Shown here piece by piece: positions 6,176 to 14,267 of a stretch of 38,162 nt of DNA. The notes beneath the pieces were generated by a model. That model made no database searches and was not told the origin of the DNA. It worked only from the letters and a program-made list of their open reading frames with translations. This DNA is from a virus. The stretch covers positions 1 through 38,162 of the IMG/VR virus record IMGVR_UViG_3300022934_000059; one strand, 5' to 3'. The translations under genes were made by a program, and so were the position numbers. How positions within the stretch are numbered: the first letter of the stretch is position 1; each line of letters begins with the position of its first letter.

Positions 6176-8564
6176 TGAAGACTTTGACTCCTTAAATGTG
6201 GATGGCGCAAAGATTACCCGCTATTTTGAAACCGAAGTTGGCGGTAGGGCGCTTCCTAGACCTACTCCGATTTTTGAGCCTATCCTTCAAAACTACAAGG
6301 AAACCGGAAATATTCGTTTGGCAATGAAAAAAATGCGCCGTATCATCGTTGCTAAATTAGAAGAAGAGGCAGAATCTCTTGGTCTTGAAGAAGACGAGGA
6401 TGCAGATGATATTGGCGACCGAGTGAATAAGATATTCACAGAGCAGTTGGCTCTCGGTATGCTTCAACCTGAAGTTGCAGATGTTGGAGCCTTACAAAGC
6501 AAAGCCAACTACGAGAAGATTCTCAACAGTATCTTTTCCGGCGTCCGATACGAGCAGAAGAAAATCACCTTTGAGGTTTTCACAGGACAAAAGATGGACA
6601 GTAGCAAGTTTTCGCTTTTGTCAAGAGAGGTTCAACCCGAAGACTTGGAGAGAAGATACAAGAAAAAAGAGAAGGAGTTTCCTGTTGATTTTGAGTCTTT
6701 GATGGAATATGAGAATGCGAAAGAGAATTTTGAAGCGGCTAAGGTCGGTGTGCAGAAGGCTTCCGACATGAGGAGCAAAGTTGAGCGTTCTAACATTAAT
6801 TCGGTCCTTGAGATTCGTGACCCTGTTCTTTCTCTTCTCGGTGGGACTTCTAAGACTATCATTACTCGCAAGGATTCCATTTACCGTGGTTGGAAAGAGG
6901 TTAGCGGTAAATTCGCAGACCTAGAGAAGGCGAATAAAGCCCTCATTGCAAAATTTGACTCTCCCAATACCCAAGAGAAGAAATTCCAAGAGGCCGCAGA
7001 AAGTTTAGAGAATTATGTTGAGGAATATTCTCAGCAAGCGGTTCCTGTTAAAGAAAAGGAGCGAGTAGCCCTTGACCTTATTTTCACATTCTTGAAGAAG
7101 TATGGTAAGATTGTAGAAGAAGCCGAGGAAGCAGACCCCACATTAGGTCACGGTGAAATGCAGTTTAGCCAAAGCGGCATTACAGAAACCGAGCAGGCAT
7201 ATAGCACAAAAACAGACCCTATCACCAAGTATTACTTGACGAAGATGCTAGATGGAGTTTTTGTTCCAAAAGCCTCTGCTGGTGACATCAAAGAAATGAT
7301 TAGGACTTTCATTAGAGAAGACTTGCCTGCTTTAGATACCGACGATTTCAATTCTCTAGACCGTTTCATTAGTGACATTCCCGATATTGATGATTACAAG
7401 GGTGAAGCCTTCTTGCCCGTGCAGTTTGCCCCTATGCTCAATGTCAAGGAATTGAAAGATAAAGCAGGGCCTATCAACGATAATTACGAAGATTATCTAA
7501 GAGCCTTGGGTAGTTTGATTGAAGAGGGCAGTTACCGAATGGGTTCCTCTGCTATTGTCAATGTAACTACCGGTGGGACCTATGAGGGTAACAGAACCCC
7601 GGAGAGGGACTACAGATACTCTGCTCGTAGCACACCAAGACAAATGGAGTTCCGTGAAACATCTTATGCAGAAGAGTTGAAGGCAGTCCTACAGGCACTC
7701 CAAGCCTATCTCTTTACTCCAACACAAAACCCTCTACTCTCATTGGGCTACTCTTTCCAAGAAATTAGAAAACCAAAGGAATTCAAGATTCTTTCCGTTT
7801 ATGCGGCAAATTCTTTGGGTGAAGAAAACATGTCAACACAGGCAATTTCCTCGTTGTATGATAGATACCAAAAGAGGCCAAGAGCGGCTATGTTTACCAA
7901 CAAACAATTGAAGGTTCTAGAAACCTTCTTGGTTGGTCTTCGTAGAAACTTTACCTTTGATGCTATGGAAAAGAATCTAGAAGCAGTCTATCAATCCGTA
8001 ATCAAACCTGTTTACAGAAAGGCCGGTAGTGGTTTCCTTGACCGAACTCACAAGGCTTTTGGTAAGTGGACTGCTAGTATCTTCAACAAGTTGTTTGAGA
8101 AGGGAGAATACACGCACCCTTCGGGTGTCACAAGTGCAGAAGTTAAGAACGCAGAAGTTGAAATTGATGATGTTCTAGAGTTGGAGGCTTTCCTTGAGTT
8201 GAAGGATTTCATTATCAACAACAAGGACAGAATCTCTACGAGTAGCACGAAGAAAACACTCAACAACATCATTAATGAATTCAACACTTTGATGAAATCC
8301 AAAAAGTTGCGAAACAGAATCTTGGATGCTCACGACGCTTTCCGTATCTTGAAGGGCTTTCCCATCTACTACGCAAGAGGGGACATTGATTCCGTTACTG
8401 ATGTTTCATTCATGATTGACAAAATCCACCATGAGATGGGCCTCAATGTTGTTGCTACGGACATTGTAAAAATGGTTGAAGAGGTTGACTCCTTCGCTAA
8501 CATCGCCACAGAAGTTGGTCTTAGCGAGGAAGTTGTGTATTTCACAAAAGCGCACTTTAGGTGA
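6162..8564 (+). CDS. Large unknown helical protein (800 aa)
   Basis: 800 aa, GTG start preceded by TTAGGGGGT. It overlaps the previous gene by 14 bp. The protein is highly charged and predicted mainly helical, with probable coiled-coil stretches (RRIIVAKLEEEAESLGLEEDE; ALIAKFDSPNTQEKKFQEA). One segment, at about residues 490-545, contains RYSARSTPRQMEF and a hydrophobic patch. No catalytic or metal-binding motif is visible. As a pair with the preceding 620-aa gene it fills 4.3 kb between the candidate TerS and TerL. Ejected inner-virion proteins or large core proteins are possible; no function can be assigned. Confidence 0.75.
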   Translation: MRLSDEDFDSLNVDGAKITRYFETEVGGRALPRPTPIFEPILQNYKETGNIRLAMKKMRRIIVAKLEEEAESLGLEEDEDADDIGDRVNKIFTEQLALGMLQPEVADVGALQSKANYEKILNSIFSGVRYEQKKITFEVFTGQKMDSSKFSLLSREVQPEDLERRYKKKEKEFPVDFESLMEYENAKENFEAAKVGVQKASDMRSKVERSNINSVLEIRDPVLSLLGGTSKTIITRKDSIYRGWKEVSGKFADLEKANKALIAKFDSPNTQEKKFQEAAESLENYVEEYSQQAVPVKEKERVALDLIFTFLKKYGKIVEEAEEADPTLGHGEMQFSQSGITETEQAYSTKTDPITKYYLTKMLDGVFVPKASAGDIKEMIRTFIREDLPALDTDDFNSLDRFISDIPDIDDYKGEAFLPVQFAPMLNVKELKDKAGPINDNYEDYLRALGSLIEEGSYRMGSSAIVNVTTGGTYEGNRTPERDYRYSARSTPRQMEFRETSYAEELKAVLQALQAYLFTPTQNPLLSLGYSFQEIRKPKEFKILSVYAANSLGEENMSTQAISSLYDRYQKRPRAAMFTNKQLKVLETFLVGLRRNFTFDAMEKNLEAVYQSVIKPVYRKAGSGFLDRTHKAFGKWTASIFNKLFEKGEYTHPSGVTSAEVKNAEVEIDDVLELEAFLELKDFIINNKDRISTSSTKKTLNNIINEFNTLMKSKKLRNRILDAHDAFRILKGFPIYYARGDIDSVTDVSFMIDKIHHEMGLNVVATDIVKMVEEVDSFANIATEVGLSEEVVYFTKAHFR

Positions 8565-8568
8565 TACT

Positions 8569-9996
8569 TTGGAAATCAATGCGCTTAACCTAGAGCATGA
8601 AATGGACTTGCGCCTTTCGCAACAGTCCTTTGCTTATTTCTTTGAGCATGTTCTAGGTTTCCAAATGACGGACCATCAATTGGAATGGCTCAGTCTTATG
8701 GATGAGAGCAACCGCAATGTCATTATCTGTAGTCGTGGTCACGGTAAGTCCGTCTTCATGCATTCGTGGGTGGCTTGGAATCTTCTCTTCCAACCTCCTC
8801 CTTACCAAATCGTTTACATGTCGTCTAATCAAAAGCAGACGAACATGCACATGAAGTCCATTGACAAATTATTCAACAATCCTATTTTGGGGAAGTTCAA
8901 GCCAATGGGTTCCAAGGGTTGGGCCGTTGAAGAAATGAATCTCGTCAATGGTAACTCTATTGTTGCTCGTTCGGTCAACTCACAGGTTCGTGGTCTTCAC
9001 CCACAAGAGATTATCATTGACGACCCTCTCAAGGAGTTTAGCCTTACAGGTATCCAAAAGGTCACGGATTGGTTTTTCGGTGACATGATTCCTGCGCTTC
9101 ACCATTCTGCATCGCTAAGAATTATTGGGACGCCATTCAGTTACACGGATATTTATTCCCAACTAGAAGAGAACTCTCAGTATCTAGTGAGGAAGTATCC
9201 TTGTTTGAATGCTCTTAACGAACCCTTGTGGCCCGAACGATGGGACTACGATTCACTTATGGATAGGAAGGCTGAGATTGGCTCTCTTAAGTTCACAAGA
9301 GAATACATGTGTGTGCCTATCTCTACGGGGACTTCGTTGTTCAATCCCGAATACATTGAGAATGCGAAGAACAAGCATTTGGTCTTGAGTGCAAGGCGTC
9401 GTGAGGGCTACAAATACTTCGTTGGTATTGACCCTGCTATCTCTACAGATGGCGACTACAATGTAATTACGGTTCTAGAAGTGGACCAGCACGACAACAA
9501 ATCAATTGTTTACATTGACCGGGCAAAGAATGTAGAGTTTAGAGAGAATCTACAGAAGATTCGCCTCATTGGTAAAATCTTCAATCCCGAGGTCGTTTTG
9601 TTTGAAACCAACACCTTTGCTAAGTCGTTCACTCAAGAGTTGCGGAATATCTCTGACATTAATGTGCATGACTTCAACACGACGAGAAAAAAGAAGCAGG
9701 ACATTATTTTAAATTTACAAATGAATTTTGAGAATTCTAAGATTCATCTTCCGTATGGTAACGAAGAGAGCAAGAGGGTTACAACTGCGCTTGTTGAGGA
9801 GTTGTCAATGTTCTCTATTACTGATAAGGGACGCTTTGAAGGTGTGGGCGCTCACGACGACATGGTGATGAGTTTAGCCTTGGCTAATGCCGCTACGCAG
9901 AGGGCTAGTGAAAATTTCTTATTGCTTGACGACTTGGGACTCTTTGATGCAAAACCTGTTAGTCCGTATCGGGGTATCATGGGACTGAACTTTTGA
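8569..9996 (+). CDS. terL: Terminase large subunit (packaging ATPase/nuclease)
   Basis: 475 aa from TTG 8569, chosen because AGGTGAT at 8559-8565 precedes it directly and it follows the upstream stop. The ATPase domain has Walker A CSRGHGKS (54-61) and Walker B IIIDD (148-152). The C-terminal RNase H-like nuclease has FVGIDPA (D288), VVLFETN (E346) and a GAHDDMVMSLA motif (D430/D431), the expected acidic metal-binding set. Length is normal for the family. It translocates viral DNA into proheads through the portal and cuts concatemers. The nuclease domain is uninterrupted, so no intein is present even though a LAGLIDADG gene follows. Confidence 0.96.
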   Translation: MEINALNLEHEMDLRLSQQSFAYFFEHVLGFQMTDHQLEWLSLMDESNRNVIICSRGHGKSVFMHSWVAWNLLFQPPPYQIVYMSSNQKQTNMHMKSIDKLFNNPILGKFKPMGSKGWAVEEMNLVNGNSIVARSVNSQVRGLHPQEIIIDDPLKEFSLTGIQKVTDWFFGDMIPALHHSASLRIIGTPFSYTDIYSQLEENSQYLVRKYPCLNALNEPLWPERWDYDSLMDRKAEIGSLKFTREYMCVPISTGTSLFNPEYIENAKNKHLVLSARRREGYKYFVGIDPAISTDGDYNVITVLEVDQHDNKSIVYIDRAKNVEFRENLQKIRLIGKIFNPEVVLFETNTFAKSFTQELRNISDINVHDFNTTRKKKQDIILNLQMNFENSKIHLPYGNEESKRVTTALVEELSMFSITDKGRFEGVGAHDDMVMSLALANAATQRASENFLLLDDLGLFDAKPVSPYRGIMGLNF

Positions 9997-10002
9997 GGTG
10001 AT

Positions 10003-11343
10003 ATGATGCCAACTTCTCAAGAATTAGCAGAGGCTAGCGATAAACTTGAAGAGATGGCGGAAGCCCAAGAAGAGGCTGAAAACGATTTGGATAGCCTAAC
10101 TCAATCTCTCAAGAAAAACTTCGTCATTCGTTCCGAGCATGAAATTGTTTCCGAGGTTTGCAAGGAATACAAAATCAACGCTACGCAAGCAAAGAAGATG
10201 GTTGAGGCTTTCCCACCAAAATACACTTTCTATGACCAAAGTATTCCCGATGTGATTAAGACGCTTAGGAAGGAGAGAAGGGGTCTTAAGGGCGATTCTA
10301 GGGAGAAGATGGCCAAGAGCATAGATACCCTTATTGAAGGCTATTCCGAGCATCTAGAGAAGTGCCTAGATAGCATCTATTGGCTCAACCCCTACAAGCA
10401 GACCGTGAGGAAGATGGGCTTCAAAGAAACGGACTTGATTAAACTCCATTCGCTAAAGTCTGCTGATGAAAGGCGAGCCGTTGTTGATGTTCTCTGCAAG
10501 TATTGGGAGGCAGAGTTGGACCGTAATGAAGTCAACTATGGTCGCATTTATGCTCAACTTGACAAGGAAATGAAGATGGCCAAGAGTGAATACAAGAAGT
10601 TGGTTAAGGGAATTTCCGATACGATTTTGCGAAAGAGCATCAAGGACAAGACCAAGGAGTTTATTCTCAAGCAGGTTTGTGCAGAACAAGGTATTAGTGC
10701 TAGGCAAATTCACGACCGTATGCCTTTGCAACTTCATAACCGAAACTCTTGGAACACCATCGCTAAGATTTCCAAGGAGTTGGACATTGTTTCCTTGGAA
10801 GGAAGATACTACAAAGTCAACTCCGAGATTAAGAAGAACATTTGGGCCTACACGGCGGCATTTATTGACTCGGATGGCTACATTACGATGGACCGTAAGC
10901 ACAACCCAAGAGTGGGTTTGATTGCTACAGGAGAGCGTGGTAAGGCGTTCATGCAAGAGATTCACAAGGCTATTGGTTTTGGGAAGTTGCACCTTGACCA
11001 AAAATCTCCACAGGATACTCGCCCGGTCAACCGTTTGAATTTTTATTCGCAGGATGATGTTTACAATTTGTTGACGAAGTGTTTGCCTCATTTTAGAATG
11101 AAGCAAGGCAATGCGAAATTGTTGTTAGAGTTAGTCCGTATCAAGAAAGGCTACAAGAAAGAGCCTTGGTATAAAGAGCGATGTGATGAAATTTTCAAAC
11201 TAATGAAGTGGGAAAATCATCGTGACCATGTTGGGTATGATTTTGCTAGGGAAGGCATTTACATGGATGATATTCAAAAATATAAGGATAACTGTAAAAT
11301 GTCTTTGATGGATGAAAGAGAACAAATTGGGGTGATTCTTTGA
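10003..11343 (+). CDS. LAGLIDADG endonuclease-like protein with helical N-terminus
   Basis: 446 aa. SD GAGGTGAT abuts the start; ATG 10006 is equally possible. Residues 1-215 are helical and charged. Residues about 215-275 resemble a winged-helix domain (ARQIHDRMP, WNTIAKISKELDIVSLEGRYYKV). Residues about 283-385 form a LAGLIDADG-type domain: AAFIDSDGYI is the first motif, with the acidic Asp that binds metal, followed by a strand, a helix and KLLLELVRIKKGY. Only one such motif is obvious, so it may dimerise or be degenerate. Its placement directly after an uninterrupted TerL suggests either a free-standing homing nuclease or a packaging-associated nuclease. Confidence 0.8.
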   Translation: MMPTSQELAEASDKLEEMAEAQEEAENDLDSLTQSLKKNFVIRSEHEIVSEVCKEYKINATQAKKMVEAFPPKYTFYDQSIPDVIKTLRKERRGLKGDSREKMAKSIDTLIEGYSEHLEKCLDSIYWLNPYKQTVRKMGFKETDLIKLHSLKSADERRAVVDVLCKYWEAELDRNEVNYGRIYAQLDKEMKMAKSEYKKLVKGISDTILRKSIKDKTKEFILKQVCAEQGISARQIHDRMPLQLHNRNSWNTIAKISKELDIVSLEGRYYKVNSEIKKNIWAYTAAFIDSDGYITMDRKHNPRVGLIATGERGKAFMQEIHKAIGFGKLHLDQKSPQDTRPVNRLNFYSQDDVYNLLTKCLPHFRMKQGNAKLLLELVRIKKGYKKEPWYKERCDEIFKLMKWENHRDHVGYDFAREGIYMDDIQKYKDNCKMSLMDEREQIGVIL

Positions 11344-11849
11344 GTTGGGAAGATATTCTCAAAAGAGGCAGAGTTCCTCCAAAGAAGCCTACTAAAAGAG
11401 AGAAGCCCGATACGAGTTGGCAGAACAGAGAACCGAAGGAGAAAGATGATTACGATTATACTCCACCGGCAAATATCGTTGAAGAGATACTGCGAGAAAG
11501 CGAAAGAGAGGCCCGCCTACAAGAAGAGGTGAAGCGGGACCAAGAACGCAGAAATCGCAAACGCCACTACTCTGAACCCTATGAAGAAAGAGAAAAGCGG
11601 CGACGAGATAAAGAGTGGGATGAAAGGAAAGCCCGAAGAGAGCAAATAGAATCGCAAAAGCGTAGGGGAGCCTACAAGCCGAAGAAGGGCCAACAGAGGA
11701 ATCAAGGCCAAAGAGCGGAAACGCCTAAAATGACTCGTTCTCAAAGAAAAGCGGCTAATGAGGCTAAGGCGAGAAAAGAGGCTAATCTAGAAGCACAAAG
11801 AAGAGAAGATGCCGCTAGAGCCGCAAGAGATAGAAGGAGAGGACTTTGA
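11340..11849 (+). CDS. Tagged, highly charged basic protein
   Basis: 169 aa with TTG start 4 bp inside the previous gene; GGTGATTC precedes it. The N-terminus MSWEDILKRGRV is a near-perfect tag. The rest is almost entirely Lys, Arg, Glu and Gln, with long stretches such as EEREKRRRDKEWDERKARRE, so it is either a single long helix or disordered. No hydrophobic core is apparent. Such composition fits a DNA-condensing or core-filling internal virion protein, as inference. Confidence 0.75.
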   Translation: MSWEDILKRGRVPPKKPTKREKPDTSWQNREPKEKDDYDYTPPANIVEEILRESEREARLQEEVKRDQERRNRKRHYSEPYEEREKRRRDKEWDERKARREQIESQKRRGAYKPKKGQQRNQGQRAETPKMTRSQRKAANEAKARKEANLEAQRREDAARAARDRRRGL

Positions 11850-11851
11850 TG
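11830..11851 (+). repeat. 22-bp perfect direct repeat, copy 1
   Basis: Identical to 12196-12217. It contains the core AAGGAGAGGACTTTGATG, which holds a Shine-Dalgarno sequence and ends in the ATG of the following gene. The same 22 bases start two different genes: a tagged soluble protein here and an untagged membrane protein at the second copy. Confidence 0.9.
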
Positions 11852-12199
11852 AGTTGGCAAAATGTTCTCAAGGCTCCCAAAGGTATTCGCCTGCCTCCCG
11901 ATGAGCATGATAAGCGGCATGAAAAGCGATTCATTAGAGAGGTGAATTATGTTTTCAGAATGAGGCTTGAGATGGCCGAAAGAAAAATGAAAGAAAAGGG
12001 CATGACGATGGGGGATAGCCCATACCACCAAGAGTTGCTAGGGCTTTTTAACGAATTTAACGCAGACCCAAGAAAGATGTATGAAGAATACAAGAAGGAA
12101 TATCCGAACCGAATTACCAGATTTAGGGATTTCATAGAGGCCATTAAAACTCAAGCGCATTTTATTGGTTCAATGATTGCAACAGATGAAGATAAATAG
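11849..12199 (+). CDS. Tagged helical protein, unknown function
   Basis: 116 aa from ATG 11849, following AAGGAGAGGA. N-terminus MSWQNVLKAPKG matches the tag. The remainder is helical and charged (HEKRFIREVNYVFRMRLEMAE; GLFNEFNADPRKMYEEYKKEY), with no cysteine or catalytic motif. DPRKMYEEYKKEYP and the final helix might form a small helical bundle. The upstream TTG at 11846 is in frame but less well placed. It is flanked on both sides by the 22-bp perfect repeat, so gene and repeat may form a cassette. Confidence 0.7.
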   Translation: MSWQNVLKAPKGIRLPPDEHDKRHEKRFIREVNYVFRMRLEMAERKMKEKGMTMGDSPYHQELLGLFNEFNADPRKMYEEYKKEYPNRITRFRDFIEAIKTQAHFIGSMIATDEDK

Positions 12200-12217
12200 A
12201 AGGAGAGGACTTTGATG
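12196..12217 (+). repeat. 22-bp perfect direct repeat, copy 2
   Basis: Exact copy of 11830-11851. It spans the end of the tagged gene, the Shine-Dalgarno and the ATG of the small membrane-protein gene. The distance between copies is 366 bp, i.e. exactly the gene between them. Confidence 0.9.
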
Positions 12218-12376
12218 GATTTATACCTTGAACAATTTATTGAAGACATGGTGAGTAACTTGGAATACAGAAATGGAATTTTCAAGAAGTCTTGGGACTA
12301 TACTGTTGTTGGTTTGTTCTGCATTGTTGTCTTGCCTCTCGTTGGATTTCTTGCACTCAAGGAGCGATTCTTGTGA
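12215..12376 (+). CDS. Single-pass membrane mini-protein
   Basis: 53 aa, MDLYLEQFIEDMV... The first 28 residues are soluble and mildly acidic. Residues 29-48 are a strong transmembrane helix (YTVVGLFCIVVLPLVGFLAL), followed by the short positive tail KERFL. The ATG sits 6 bp after AAGGAGAGGA within the perfect repeat, and the stop overlaps the next gene's GTG start. The orientation implied by the charged tail is N-out/C-in or a small holin-like topology; no function can be assigned. Unlike its neighbours it has no MSW tag. Confidence 0.6.
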   Translation: MDLYLEQFIEDMVSNLEYRNGIFKKSWDYTVVGLFCIVVLPLVGFLALKERFL

Positions 12377-12552
12377 GTTGGAAGGATATTCTCAAGAGAA
12401 GCGGCTACAAACCCGCTAATCCTTCTCTATGGAGTCGGGCTATTGCGGCGGCAAAAGCCAAATACGATGTTTACCCTTCTGCTTATGCTAACGCCTATGC
12501 CTCTAAATGGTATAAGAAAAAAGGCGGAACATGGCGCAAATCCAAGAAGTGA
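12373..12552 (+). CDS. Tagged DUF5872-like small protein
   Basis: 59 aa with GTG start 4 bp inside the upstream gene. N-terminus MSWKDILKRSGYK is one of the clearest tags. The rest (LWSRAIAAAKAKYDVYPSAY, then ASKWYKKKGGTWRKSK) matches from memory a short basic domain very common in marine phages and large DNA viruses, with consensus KYDVYPSAYAN...YKKKGG.W; I believe Pfam calls it DUF5872. Its function is unknown. Here the tag plus this domain make up the entire protein, showing the tag is a removable module. Confidence 0.75.
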   Translation: MSWKDILKRSGYKPANPSLWSRAIAAAKAKYDVYPSAYANAYASKWYKKKGGTWRKSKK

Positions 12553-12557
12553 GTTAC

Positions 12558-12824
12558 ATGTGCGAAACCCATTGGGAAGACATTCTGTATAAGGGATGGG
12601 TGGCTTGTCCTTGTCCTAAGAAAGGAAGGCCAAAACCTTGTGGCAGACCGGATGCTTCGGTAGGAAAGAAAAGAAGATGCCGTCCAACATGTGACGCTTG
12701 CAAAGATTACCCTAGAAGGATGGGTAAGAGAGGAAAGCCCAAAAAAAGAAAGGCCGGGACTTTTAGAGCAGAGAAAAAGTATGGGCTTCGTGGTTGGTTA
12801 CAAAGAAGAGGCGGTAAAGAATGA
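12558..12824 (+). CDS. Cys-rich basic protein with partial tag
   Basis: 88 aa from ATG 12558. An in-frame ATG at 12531 lies within the previous gene and is less likely. N-terminus MCETHWEDILYKGW carries the WEDIL core of the tag shifted by three residues. It has nine cysteines, including CPCP, PCGRP and CRPTCDAC, and a very basic tail (KRGKPKKRKAGTFRAEKKYG) ending GLRGWLQRRGG. Similar GWVxxPCPKKGxxxPCGR patterns occur in marine phage proteins that also carry DUF5872-like modules; this is from memory. Probably zinc-binding, DNA-associated by charge. Confidence 0.65.
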   Translation: MCETHWEDILYKGWVACPCPKKGRPKPCGRPDASVGKKRRCRPTCDACKDYPRRMGKRGKPKKRKAGTFRAEKKYGLRGWLQRRGGKE

Positions 12825-13300
12825 AGTGGAAAGATATTTTGAAGATTTCTCGTTTGGAGTTGGAAATCGCTAGAGAGTATGCGCCGGAGGAGTTGGCTAA
12901 GAGAGGAAGAAAAGTCACTCGTCCGGATTCTAAGAGGCTCAAAGGTCGTCCTATGAGTCGCTTTAATGAAGAAGACGCAAATAGGGCGAAAAGAGAAAGA
13001 GATAAAATTATGAGCAGAGGGAAAGCCCTAAGAGAAGCAGAAGAAGCGAGGCAGAAGGCATTGGAAGAATATCGCAACTCTCCGGAGGCCAAGAAAACAC
13101 AGAAATACGGAAAGGTGATGTGTCGGGATTGCGGCTCAGAATACTATGCTGATGATAATTTTAAAGGTAAATGTGATGGCGGGGATAGTTACACCAATAA
13201 TTACGGAGGCAAAGACGGTGGTTGCGGAGCCGAAGGCGATGATATGTTTACTGTTGTTGAACAAGGCGAAATGGGTAATACCGAGAGATACATGAGGTAG
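12821..13300 (+). CDS. Tagged protein with C-terminal zinc ribbon
   Basis: 159 aa starting MKWKDILKISRL, a clear tag with K at position 2. Residues 15-95 are highly charged and helical (ANRAKRERDKIMSRGKALRE). The C-terminal 60 residues form a candidate zinc ribbon: CRDCGSEYYA, then CDGGDSY, GGCGAEGDD. The organisation tag, basic helix and zinc ribbon suggests a nucleic-acid-binding internal protein. The start ATG overlaps the upstream TGA. No named family recognised. Confidence 0.72.
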   Translation: MKWKDILKISRLELEIAREYAPEELAKRGRKVTRPDSKRLKGRPMSRFNEEDANRAKRERDKIMSRGKALREAEEARQKALEEYRNSPEAKKTQKYGKVMCRDCGSEYYADDNFKGKCDGGDSYTNNYGGKDGGCGAEGDDMFTVVEQGEMGNTERYMR

Positions 13301-13305
13301 TGATT

Positions 13306-13824
13306 ATGTCATGGGAAGATATTCTAAAGCAACCTGCGCTAACCCCTCAAGAGGAACAAGAGATTCAATCCATGATGCGATTTAGAAACATGGATAGGGA
13401 ATCTGCGGAGAAGTCTGTTAGGCGTAAGTATGGTAAGTTGGGGCAAGTGAGGCAACCTGTAGGTAGGTTGACGAAAGAGGATATTCTAAAGCGAAAGCCC
13501 AAGTCCGGCCCTAGAGAAGCCGCTCGTAAGAGAATGAAGGCTAAGGGGCTAAGGTCGTTCAATAAACCGCAACGCCTCAACGATGATTCGGATAAATCGC
13601 ACCATGTCATGGCTTCCGAAGGTGGGAAATACAAATACATCAAGTTCGGACAGAAGGGCGTCAAGACCAATCAAACTGCTGGACAACGCAGAGCCTTCAA
13701 GTCACGCCATGCAAAGAATATCAAGCGTGGAAAAATGTCTGCGGCTTATTGGGCTGATAAGGTCAAGTGGAATCCAAGCAAGACCAAAGAGAAGAAGAAC
13801 AAGAAATGGCGGAAGGGTTCGTGA
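13306..13824 (+). CDS. Tagged basic protein with internal second tag (DUF6321-like)
   Basis: 172 aa from ATG 13306, preceded by GAGGTAGTGA; GTG 13300 is an in-frame alternative. N-terminus MSWEDILKQPAL. A second copy of the core, TKEDILKRKP, occurs at residues 56-64. The C-terminal 75 residues (GGKYKYIKFGQKGVKTNQ, QRRAFKSRHAKNIKRGKMSA, YWADKVKW) match from memory a basic domain of phage and giant-virus proteins, probably the one Pfam calls DUF6321; its role is unknown. Strong positive charge suggests DNA contact. Overlaps the next gene by one base. Confidence 0.75.
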   Translation: MSWEDILKQPALTPQEEQEIQSMMRFRNMDRESAEKSVRRKYGKLGQVRQPVGRLTKEDILKRKPKSGPREAARKRMKAKGLRSFNKPQRLNDDSDKSHHVMASEGGKYKYIKFGQKGVKTNQTAGQRRAFKSRHAKNIKRGKMSAAYWADKVKWNPSKTKEKKNKKWRKGS

Positions 13825-14204
13825 TGTGGAAAGATGTTTTGAAAGCACCCTTTGATACTAGGGAATATGAAGAGGCTACTTTTTCTATGGCTGGTTTAAG
13901 GAAGTTCCTAGTTGAGTTCCTAGACGAGCGGATTAGAGGCGCAATAAGGACACGGCGAAGGCCAAGAAGAGATGAAGACGGTAGGACATATACAGTAACG
14001 ATAAACAAATACAATCTTAATCGTAAGGATTCGGAAAATTTGGGTAAACTGCTAAGAAAGGACCGAACAGATTTCACCGAGAGAGTGAAAAAGATATTTA
14101 GAGAAGAATACAACATGGTTAATGTCAAATTTAACCGAGGGCCTTGGTATGAAGACCACTATGGGGTTCTTGAGTTTACCTTCCAAATCAAGGATGGGCT
14201 TTGA
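13824..14204 (+). CDS. Tagged basic protein, unknown function
   Basis: 126 aa from ATG 13824; GTG 13821 is also in frame. N-terminus MWKDVLKAPFD is the tag without Ser2. Residues 25-60 contain an Arg cluster (RGAIRTRRRPRRDEDG) followed by a beta strand (TYTVTINKYNL). The C-terminus ends with a strand pair (GVLEFTFQIKDGL), so a small alpha/beta domain is likely. No catalytic motif. It is the last gene of the small tagged cluster before the portal. Confidence 0.7.
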   Translation: MWKDVLKAPFDTREYEEATFSMAGLRKFLVEFLDERIRGAIRTRRRPRRDEDGRTYTVTINKYNLNRKDSENLGKLLRKDRTDFTERVKKIFREEYNMVNVKFNRGPWYEDHYGVLEFTFQIKDGL

Positions 14205-14267
14205 GGTTCGTGAGGCCCAAAGCAATTAAAAAGGCGAACCACTACATTTTGATTAGGGGAATTGGTC
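14205..14267. other. Intergenic gap before portal, weak hairpin and AT-rich tract
   Basis: One of the larger non-coding gaps (63 bp). GGTTC at 14205-14209 can pair with GAACC at 14236-14240, and GCC (14215-14217) with GGC (14233-14235), leaving an unpaired bulge. CAATTAAAAAGG lies in the loop and could be a weak archaeal TATA-like element about 35 bp before the portal start. Either reading is tentative. Confidence 0.25.

Noticed and set aside
10453-11106. Long open frame on the minus strand opposite the LAGLIDADG gene
   Set aside because: The forward gene has recognisable domains, an SD and coupled neighbours; the reverse frame shows no motif, and all other genes are on the + strand.
8569-11343. 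Intein or group I intron in TerL, suggested by the adjacent LAGLIDADG domain
   Set aside because: TerL motifs run continuously from Walker A to the last nuclease Asp in one frame, and the LAGLIDADG gene has its own RBS and start.
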